Source: Porphyrobacter sp. CACIAM 03H1 (GTDB lineage: Bacteria > Pseudomonadota > Alphaproteobacteria > Sphingomonadales > Sphingomonadaceae). From it: DNA of 64,000 nt. A program made the translations under genes and the position numbers. The stretch is taken from the NCBI RefSeq assembly GCF_002215495.1, contig NZ_CP021378.1:1355846-1419845 (forward strand), in the 5' to 3' direction. Below, one piece after another: positions 57,328 through 64,000 of the stretch. The first letter of the stretch is position 1, and every line of letters begins with the position of its first letter. Below the pieces are notes generated by a model that did not search any database, was not told the origin of the DNA, and was given only the letters and a program-made list of their open reading frames with translations.

Positions 57328-57834
57328 ATGACCGGACTTCACAAGTCGCTCACGCCGCTGGCGCTCCCCGCAATCCTTGCCGCGACGACACTGAGCGGCA
57401 CGGTGGTGCTCGCCTGCATGATGCCCTTCGCGGCCATCGCCACCATCGCCGCGCTCGCCATGCCGGGGCGGCGCGGGCTGGCGAGCGTGGCGGGGTGCTG
57501 GCTCGGCAACCAGGTGCTCGGCTTCGGACTCATGGGCTTCCCGTGGGACGGGCCGACCTTTGCCGCGGGTCTCTCGCTGCTCGCCTCGAGCCTCGTCGCC
57601 TACGCGGCAGCAAGGGCTGTCAGGGGAGGGCCGATCCTCGCCTTCCTCGCCGCCTTCGCGGCGTTCGAGCTGAGCCTTTTCGCCTATGCGCTGCCGTTCG
57701 GCGACCCGGCGCTGTTCGCGCCGGAGATCGCCGGGCTGATCGCACTGAATGACGCGCTGTGGTTCGCGGGGCTGTGGCTCGGCTGGCAGGTGCTCGCACG
57801 CATCCCCGGGCTGGAGGCCTCGCAGGCGCGATGA
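57328..57834 (+). CDS. Small membrane protein in the B12 unit (BtuM-like candidate)
   Basis: 168 aa with about five or six membrane helices. Characteristic segments are VVLACMMPFAAIATIAAL, GCWLGNQVLGFGLMGFPWDG and LNDALWFAGLWLGWQ. It lies 14 nt after btuB and overlaps the BtuF-like gene (ATGA) under the cobalamin riboswitch. Size, topology, position and the two membrane cysteines recall BtuM, a solitary S-component-type protein proposed to carry B12 across the inner membrane. That match is from memory of the family, not a search, so function is inference. No BtuC/BtuD genes are in the unit. Confidence 0.6.
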   Translation: MTGLHKSLTPLALPAILAATTLSGTVVLACMMPFAAIATIAALAMPGRRGLASVAGCWLGNQVLGFGLMGFPWDGPTFAAGLSLLASSLVAYAAARAVRGGPILAFLAAFAAFELSLFAYALPFGDPALFAPEIAGLIALNDALWFAGLWLGWQVLARIPGLEASQAR

Positions 57835-58745
57835 ACCCGCCGATCAGGATCGTCTCGCTGCTTCCCAGCGCCACCGAGATCGCGGTGGCGCTGGGATTGC
57901 AGGAAAACCTCGTCGGCCGATCGCACGAATGCGACTTTCCCCCGGCGGTGAAGGCGCTGCCCGTCTGCACCTCGACCAAGCTGGAGAAGGGCCTGACCTC
58001 GCAAGCCATCGAGGACCGGGTCAAAGCGATCGTCGAGAAGGGCCTGTCGGTCTATGATGTCGATGCTGCCCTGCTGAAATCGCTGAAGCCCGACGTCATC
58101 CTCACGCAGGCCCAGTGCGCCGTCTGCGCGGTGACACCCGCCGATCTGGAAGAGGCGCTGGCGAGTTGGGTGGGGACGCCGCCCGTGCTGGTGTCGCTCG
58201 CACCCGACGATCTGGCGGACGTGTTCGGCGATCTCCAGCGCGTGGCCGAGGCGGCAGGCGTGCCCGAGCGCGCCGCCGAGGCGGCGGCGCGGATGCGGGA
58301 GGGGTTCGGCGCGCTCCCCGCTGCCCCGGCCGTTCGCCCGACCATGCTCGCGGTCGAGTGGATCCAGCCGCTGATGGTCGCCGGCAACTGGGTGCCCGAA
58401 CTCGTCACCGCCGCCGGGGCCGAGCCGCTGCTCGCCGCGCCCGGGGTCCATTCGCACTGGATCGATACGCAAGCGGTCGTCGCTGCCGATCCCGACATTA
58501 TCGTGCTCATGCCCTGCGGCTACCAGCTCGCCCAGACCCTGCCCGAAGCCCGCGCGCTTCTCGCCGGGGAGCCTTGGCGAAGCCTCAGGGCGGTGCGCGA
58601 GGGGCGGGTCTATGCGGTCGACGGCCACCACCTGTTCAACCGCCCCGGACCGCGGCTGGTGGAGAGCGCCGAGGTGCTCGCCTGCCTGATCCACACGCCG
58701 GACGCGGTGCCGGACCACCTCGCGCCTTTCATCGCGCGGCTCTGA
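57831..58745 (+). CDS. Cobalamin-binding protein, BtuF-like, without a signal peptide
   Basis: 304 aa. The ATG at 57831 overlaps the membrane-protein stop; the protein begins directly with the fold (IRIVSLLPSATEIAVALGL), so no signal peptide is visible. Class III binding-protein features: VGRSHECDFP, the segment VYDVDAALLKSLKPDVILTQAQCAVC, and ADPDIIVLMPCGY. An upstream in-frame start would not add a signal sequence. It may act in the cytosol or at the membrane with the preceding protein. It is annotated by family and riboswitch context. Confidence 0.82.
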   Translation: MNPPIRIVSLLPSATEIAVALGLQENLVGRSHECDFPPAVKALPVCTSTKLEKGLTSQAIEDRVKAIVEKGLSVYDVDAALLKSLKPDVILTQAQCAVCAVTPADLEEALASWVGTPPVLVSLAPDDLADVFGDLQRVAEAAGVPERAAEAAARMREGFGALPAAPAVRPTMLAVEWIQPLMVAGNWVPELVTAAGAEPLLAAPGVHSHWIDTQAVVAADPDIIVLMPCGYQLAQTLPEARALLAGEPWRSLRAVREGRVYAVDGHHLFNRPGPRLVESAEVLACLIHTPDAVPDHLAPFIARL

Positions 58746-58752
58746 ACAACTT

Positions 58753-58780
58753 CCGCTCGTGTCGAGTGTAGTCGAGACAC
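58753..58780. repeat. Half copy of dispersed repeat family C
   Basis: CCGCTCGTGTCGAGTGTAGT (start at 58753) followed by CGAGACAC. It aligns to the right arm of the element at 44324 (on the opposite strand) with few changes. No partner arm is found, so it is a solitary half element between the BtuF-like gene and obgE. Confidence 0.65.
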
Positions 58781-58868
58781 CTTGGCGATGGCCTCCCGAC
58801 GTCGCGCGAGGCGAACGGAGTGTGAGCCGGGCGCCATTCCCCTCGCATTCGCAGCAGAATTTGCGTAG

Positions 58869-59954
<1,086 letters not shown>

Positions 59955-59980
59955 TCTGACGCGATGCTGACGCAGCACCC

Positions 59981-61096
59981 ATGAAGAATTTGGCCGACAT
60001 CACCACCGCGCGGCGGATCGTCGTCAAGATCGGTTCTGCGCTGCTGGTCGGCGGCGGAAGCCCGCGGGCGGAGTGGCTGGCGCAGATGGCGGCGGACCTT
60101 GCGGCGCTGCGCCGCAATGGCGCGCAGGTGATCGTGGTGAGCTCGGGCGCGATCGCGCTGGGCGCGGCGCGGCTGGGGCTGGCAAAGGGCGGGCGCGGGA
60201 GCCTCGCGGACGCGCAGGCCGCCGCTGCCGTGGGCCAGATCGCGCTCGCCGACCTGTGGAGCCGTGCGCTCGGGGGCCAGGGGATCACGGCGGCGCAGAT
60301 GCTGTTGACCCTCGGCGATCTCGAAGACCGGCGGCGCTATCTCAATGCCGCCGCGACGCTCGACCGGCTGCTCGAGGCGGGGGTGATACCCGTCATCAAC
60401 GAGAACGATTCGGTCGCCACCGAGGAAATCCGCTTCGGCGACAATGATCGCCTCGCCGCCCGCGTGGCGCAGGCGGCCAATGCCGATCTGGTGCTGCTGC
60501 TGTCGGACGTGGACGGCCTCTACGACCGCGACCCGCGCGAGGATGGTGCAACGCTGGTGCCCGTGGTCGAAGCCGTGACGCCGGAGGTGATGGCGATGGC
60601 GAGCGGGGCATCGTCCTCGGGCCTCGGCTCGGGGGGGATGGTCTCGAAGCTCCAGGCCGCGCAGATCGCGATCCGCGCCGGCATCGCGCTCGGCATCCTC
60701 AACGGGACGCACGAGGCCCCGATCGCCCATGCTCTCGCAGCGGGAACCGGGACGCTGTTCCTGCCGGTAAGCGCCGCCTCGGCCCGCAAGGCGTGGCTCG
60801 GCGGGCGGTTGGCGCCTGCGGGCGAATTGCGCGTCGACACGGGCTGCGCCGCGGCCTTGAAGGGTGGGGCGAGCCTGCTGGCTGCGGGTGTCGTGGGCGT
60901 ATCCGGCACCTTCCGCCGCGGCGATCTGGTGAGCGTCCTGAGCCTCAAGGGCGAACGTCTCGCGCAGGGCCTTGCCGAATACGACGCCGCCGAGGTGCAG
61001 CTGATCGCCGGCAAGCGCGCCGAGGATCAGGCCGAGCGCCTCGGCTATGCGCCGCGCTCCTGCGTCATCCACCGCGACCACATGGTGCTGCTGTGA
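59981..61096 (+). CDS. proB: Glutamate 5-kinase
   Basis: 371 aa. Amino-acid-kinase domain with VVKIGSALLV, VSSGAIALGAARLGL, PVINENDSVATEEIRFGDND, and a C-terminal PUA domain (about 280-365). It phosphorylates glutamate in proline synthesis and is normally inhibited by proline. Its stop overlaps the GTG of the next gene (GTGA). proC is encoded 7.3 kb upstream on the same strand. Confidence 0.96.
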   Translation: MKNLADITTARRIVVKIGSALLVGGGSPRAEWLAQMAADLAALRRNGAQVIVVSSGAIALGAARLGLAKGGRGSLADAQAAAAVGQIALADLWSRALGGQGITAAQMLLTLGDLEDRRRYLNAAATLDRLLEAGVIPVINENDSVATEEIRFGDNDRLAARVAQAANADLVLLLSDVDGLYDRDPREDGATLVPVVEAVTPEVMAMASGASSSGLGSGGMVSKLQAAQIAIRAGIALGILNGTHEAPIAHALAAGTGTLFLPVSAASARKAWLGGRLAPAGELRVDTGCAAALKGGASLLAAGVVGVSGTFRRGDLVSVLSLKGERLAQGLAEYDAAEVQLIAGKRAEDQAERLGYAPRSCVIHRDHMVLL

Positions 61097-62010
61097 GCCT
61101 TCTGGCGATCACCGGCGCGACCGGTTTCGTCGGCTCTGCGGTGCTGGCCGAGGCGCTGGCGCAGGGGCACCAGGTGCGCGCGCTGGCCCGCCGCGAACAG
61201 CCGCCGCGCGCGGGCGTCGAATGGGTGCGCGGCGATCTCGGCGACGAGGACGCGCTCGCCGCGCTGGTGCAGGGTGCGGAGGCGGTGATCCATGTCGCGG
61301 GCCTCACCAACACGCACGATCCTGCCGAATTCGCCGTCGCCAACGTCACCGGCACTGCCAACGTGATTGCCGCCATGAAAGGGGCGGGTGTGAAGCGGCT
61401 GGTGTTCGTCTCCTCGCTCTCCGCGCGCCAGCCGGAGCTGTCGCTCTACGGCGCATCCAAGGCGAAGGCCGAGGCGCTGGTCGAGGCGAGCGGGCTCGAC
61501 TGGACGACGGTGCGCCCGCCCGCCGTCTACGGCCCGCGCGATATCGACATGCTCGACCTGTTCCGTGCCGCCAAGTGGGGCGTGGTGCCGCTGCCGCCGG
61601 GCGGGGCGACCTCGATCATCCATGCCGACGATCTCGCCGCGCTGCTCGTGGCACTCGCCGCCGGCAACGCCGCGCCGACCCGCAGGAAGGTTTATGAACC
61701 CGACGACGGGCGCGAGGGCGGGTGGAGCCACAAGGAACTCGCCGCGGCGATCGGGCGGGCGATGGGCCGGGGCAGGGTCGCCGCCCCCCACCTGCCGCGC
61801 GGCGTGCTCGAAGCCGCCGCCCGCGCCGACCGGCGCCTGCGCGGCGACAGGGCGAAGCTCACCGCCGACCGCGTAGGCTACATGTGCCACCCCAACTGGG
61901 TCGCCCGCTTCGACCGCAAGCCCCCGCCGGGCCTGTGGCAGCCGCGCATTCCGGGCGAGGAGGGGCTGAAGGCCACCGCCGACTGGTACCGGCGCGAGGG
62001 GTGGGTCTGA
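61093..62010 (+). CDS. NAD(P)-dependent epimerase/dehydratase (extended SDR)
   Basis: 305 aa from the GTG at 61093. The cofactor loop is TGATGFVGSAVL near the N-terminus, then HVAGLTNTHDP, an active-site Ser in FVSSLSARQP and Tyr-x3-Lys in YGASKAKAE. The later HADDLAALLV and the C-terminal domain fit atypical or extended SDRs. The first residues and the Arg-rich C-terminus give no substrate. It is coupled to proB, but a shared pathway is not evident. Confidence 0.86.
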   Translation: MSLLAITGATGFVGSAVLAEALAQGHQVRALARREQPPRAGVEWVRGDLGDEDALAALVQGAEAVIHVAGLTNTHDPAEFAVANVTGTANVIAAMKGAGVKRLVFVSSLSARQPELSLYGASKAKAEALVEASGLDWTTVRPPAVYGPRDIDMLDLFRAAKWGVVPLPPGGATSIIHADDLAALLVALAAGNAAPTRRKVYEPDDGREGGWSHKELAAAIGRAMGRGRVAAPHLPRGVLEAAARADRRLRGDRAKLTADRVGYMCHPNWVARFDRKPPPGLWQPRIPGEEGLKATADWYRREGWV

Positions 62011-62023
62011 GGCGCTATACCCT

Positions 62024-62123
62024 CGTCATTGCGAGGAGCGTAGCGACGCGGCAATCCATGGCCCGGCCGTTGCGACAGCGGCATCTTCAATCCATGGATT
62101 GCTTCGCTGCGCTCGCAATGACG
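62024..62123. repeat. Dispersed inverted repeat, family B (full form)
   Basis: Left arm CGTCATTGCGAGGAGCGTAG and, further in, GCAATCCATGG; right arm CCATGGATTGC and CTGCGCTCGCAATGACG. The arms pair almost fully around about 30 nt. It separates the converging epimerase and cysH genes. This is the most complete of the three family-B copies. Confidence 0.88.
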
Positions 62124-62128
62124 AAGAC

Positions 62129-62905
62129 TTACAGGAACGGCTCCTCGCCCGGCTTGTGGATGCCGCATTCGGTCTTGTCCCAGCCCTTCCAACGCCCCGA
62201 GCGCGGGTCTTCGCCAGGCAGCACCTGCGAGGTGCAGGGCGAGCAGCCGATCGAGGGATAGCCCTGCGCGATCAGCGGGTGGCGGGGGAGGTCGTGCTGG
62301 ATGAAGTAGCCCTCGATCTGCCCTGCGTCCCAGTCGATCAGCGGGTTGATCTTGAGCCGCCCCTGCGCGTCGGAGGTATCGATCTCGAAGCGCGGCAGGT
62401 TGGCGCGCGTCGCGGCCTGGAAGGCCTTCCTGCCGGTGAAGCTCGCATCATAGCCTGCCAGCGCCTTCTCGAGCGGCCTGACCTTGCGGATCTCGCAGCA
62501 GCCGTCGGGATCGTAGGACCACCTGAGGCCGGTTTCGTCCTTCGCGGCGAGGTCCGCCGGATCGGGGGTCAGCACCACGAGGTTGAGGCCGAGGCGCTTC
62601 ACCAGAAGATCGCGGTAGGCGAGCGTCTCGGCAAAGTGCTTGCCGGTGTCGAGGAACAGCACCGGCACCGTGGGGTCGACGCTGGCGACCAGATGCAGCA
62701 GCACCGCACTCTCCGCCCCGAAGCTCGAGACCACGGCAAGGTCGCCCGCCAGCCGATCGCGGATCACCGCCTCGAGCATCTCCGGCGTCGAGCTGCCGCG
62801 AAACATGCGGTTGAGCCGCAAGGCGTCATGCTCGGTGAAGCGCGGCGCGAGGTCGAGGCTGTCGCGGGTGCGCGGCTTGCCGGTGAGGCCGAGTTCAGGC
62901 TTCAT
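62129..62905 (-). CDS. cysH: Phosphoadenylyl/adenylyl-sulfate reductase CysH, [4Fe-4S] type
   Basis: 258 aa from the ATG at 62905. Four cluster cysteines C136, C137, C221 and C224 (GCCEIRK and CSPC) and catalytic C247 (TECGIH) are present, so it is the cluster-containing type that usually prefers APS. SSFGAESAVLLHL near residue 60 is the PP-loop. It reduces activated sulfate to sulfite with thioredoxin. It is last in the cysI-ridA-DUF934-cysH operon and overlaps DUF934 by 11 nt. Confidence 0.94.
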   Translation of the reverse strand: MKPELGLTGKPRTRDSLDLAPRFTEHDALRLNRMFRGSSTPEMLEAVIRDRLAGDLAVVSSFGAESAVLLHLVASVDPTVPVLFLDTGKHFAETLAYRDLLVKRLGLNLVVLTPDPADLAAKDETGLRWSYDPDGCCEIRKVRPLEKALAGYDASFTGRKAFQAATRANLPRFEIDTSDAQGRLKINPLIDWDAGQIEGYFIQHDLPRHPLIAQGYPSIGCSPCTSQVLPGEDPRSGRWKGWDKTECGIHKPGEEPFL

Positions 62906-63350
62906 GGCGCTTGTCCGCGATGGTGCGACGGGCATCGGCGGCGCGCTGGTAGACGTTCTCCCACGTCGCGAAGGCGCGCGCGGCATCTTCCTCGTCGAGG
63001 CGCTTGTCCGGGGCGAAGCTGTCGAAGCCGCAGCGCCGCATGTGCGAGAGCTGGTCGATCAGCACCTGCCCGACCGCGCGCAGCTCGCCCGTGTAGCCTG
63101 CCTCGCGCAGGATGCGGGCCGAGGAATAGCCGCGCCCGTCGCCGAAGGCGGGGAAGTTGACCTCGACCAGCGCCAGCCGGTCGAGGAAGGGCAGCAGCAC
63201 CCGCGCATCGTCGCCCGGCTCGATCCGGACGGCGGTGGCGTTGGTCTGATCGCAGCAGGAATCGACGGTGACGGCGGCGTGATCGACCGGCTCGTCGTCG
63301 CGGAAGCGGAACTGCACCTCGTCCGGGCTGGTGCCGAGATTGGTGCTCAT
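62895..63350 (-). CDS. DUF934 protein of the sulfite reductase operon
   Basis: 151 aa. DUF934 marks: RVLLPFLDRLALVEVNFPAFGDGRGYSSARILRE and YTGELRAVGQVLIDQL, then MRRCGFDSFAPD. These proteins are almost always between cysI and cysH in alpha- and betaproteobacteria; their biochemical role is not established. The ATG overlaps the RidA stop (ATGA) and the end overlaps cysH. Confidence 0.93.
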   Translation of the reverse strand: MSTNLGTSPDEVQFRFRDDEPVDHAAVTVDSCCDQTNATAVRIEPGDDARVLLPFLDRLALVEVNFPAFGDGRGYSSARILREAGYTGELRAVGQVLIDQLSHMRRCGFDSFAPDKRLDEEDAARAFATWENVYQRAADARRTIADKRHEA

Positions 63351-63748
63351 GCCGCTTCCTCCCGCAGACGGGCTACCGCCTTCAATTCGATGGAAAAGCC
63401 CGAAAGCCAGGTGACGCCCACCCCGGTAAGGGTTGGATAGGGAGGCTCGCCCCACCACTTCTCGCGCGCGGCGATGAAATGCGGCAGCATCACCTCGGGA
63501 TCGACCACGTAAACGGTGAGGTCGACGATGTCGGCGAAGGTGCAACCGGCGGCAGCGAGGACCCCGTCAAGGTTCTCGAAAGCCAGCTCGGCTTGCCGGG
63601 CAAGGTCCGGTTCGGGCGATCCGTCTTCCCGGCTGCCGACCTGACCTGAGGCGAACAGGAACCCGCCGGAGCGGACCGCCGGCGAATAGCGGAATTGCTC
63701 GTAGAGATCCTGCCGACCGGCCGGAAACACGGCGTCACGCGTGGCCAT
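63347..63748 (-). CDS. RidA family protein inside the cys operon
   Basis: 133 aa. It begins with the RidA-type SPAVRSGGFLFASGQVG and has the later FENLDGVLAAAGCTFADIVDLTVYV and VTWLSGFSIELKAVA. The Arg that binds carboxylates in classical RidA, expected near the C-terminal E-x-x-A segment, is not obvious, so it may belong to another Rid subgroup. RidA hydrolyses reactive 2-aminoacrylate, which PLP enzymes such as cysteine-metabolising ones generate. It overlaps cysI by 14 nt and DUF934 by 4 nt. Confidence 0.85.
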   Translation of the reverse strand: MATRDAVFPAGRQDLYEQFRYSPAVRSGGFLFASGQVGSREDGSPEPDLARQAELAFENLDGVLAAAGCTFADIVDLTVYVVDPEVMLPHFIAAREKWWGEPPYPTLTGVGVTWLSGFSIELKAVARLREEAA

Positions 63749-64000
63749 AAAGCGCCTCCTTGAACGGCTCCATGCCGATGCGGCGGTAGGTATCGAGGAA
63801 ACGCTCTCCGCCGCTGCGCCGGGCGAGGTAGACGTCGGTGACCTTCTCGACCGCGGCGATCACGCCGTCCTCGTCGAAGCCGGGGCCGGTGATCTTGGCG
63901 AGGCTGACGTCCTCGGCCTCGGAACCGCCGAGCGAGAGCTGGTAGTTCTCGACCCCCTTCTTGTCGACGCCGAGGATGCCGATGTGGCCAGCGTGGTGGT
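63735..64000 (-). CDS. cysI: Sulfite reductase haemoprotein (CysI-like), 3' end only
   Basis: The last 87 codons, cut by the right edge of the window. The visible part begins HHAGHIGILGVDKKGVENYQ and continues LSLGGSEAEDVSLAKITGPGFDEDG, the typical C-terminal half of the nitrite/sulfite reductase haem domain, ending GHA-stop. It reduces sulfite to sulfide, which cysteine synthase (27659) uses. It is first of the visible cys genes; upstream parts are outside. Confidence 0.88.
   Translation of the reverse strand, partial: HHAGHIGILGVDKKGVENYQLSLGGSEAEDVSLAKITGPGFDEDGVIAAVEKVTDVYLARRSGGERFLDTYRRIGMEPFKEALYGHA

Overview
This 64 kb window is high-GC chromosomal DNA from an alphaproteobacterium. 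The best fit is Sphingomonadales, probably an Erythrobacteraceae-type genome. The reasons are the gene content (tamA/tamB beside bpt, a full dcw cluster with a long acidic FtsZ, cysI/DUF934/cysH sulfur assimilation), the many GTG starts and 1-4 nt start/stop overlaps, and three families of short palindromic intergenic repeats. The genus call is inference. I see no insertion sequence, CRISPR array, rRNA operon or integrated prophage.

Layout. 1-6.9 kb: the 3' end of bpt (N-end-rule aminoacyl transferase), then tamA and tamB (outer-membrane assembly). 6.9-8.6 kb: a GH24 lysozyme gene divergent from a small XRE regulator coupled to a six-TM membrane protein, with three 17-bp-period operator repeats between them. 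8.6-15.3 kb: a large trypsin-like serine-protease autotransporter, a Ca2+/Na+ antiporter, and two exported proteins of unknown function. 15.3-20.1 kb: glnB-glnA behind a sigma-54-type promoter, then argC, an SH3-only protein and an M17 aminopeptidase. 20.2-29.9 kb: a DUF3298-type exported protein whose first codons contain a parS-like site, map, a ccmA-ccmB unit ending in an unrelated seven-TM protein, a pterin dehydratase, an SDR, a low-GC orphan gene, an AlkA-type glycosylase, a ferredoxin, DUF1905, cysteine synthase and two envelope proteins.

30.2-49.5 kb: a complete dcw cluster in the order mraZ-rsmH-ftsL-ftsI-murE-murF-mraY-murD-ftsW-murG-murC-murB-ddl-ftsQ-ftsA-ftsZ, nearly all translationally coupled. 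It makes lipid II from UDP-MurNAc precursors and builds the divisome. GGGA repeats precede mraZ and a consensus DnaA box precedes ftsZ. A TPR/SPOR protein follows ftsZ.

49.5-62 kb: YbjN, proC, a Bax-inhibitor-1 family protein, a proline-rich lipoprotein, tRNA-Ala(CGC), and a cobalamin riboswitch controlling btuB, a small membrane protein and a BtuF-like protein; then obgE, proB and an NAD-dependent epimerase. 62-64 kb: a minus-strand sulfur assimilation operon, cysI (cut by the window edge)-ridA-DUF934-cysH.

The most unusual items are the iterated operator with its XRE/membrane pair, the parS-like site, the riboswitch-controlled B12 cassette with a solitary small membrane protein, the DnaA box before ftsZ, and the ridA insertion in the cys operon.
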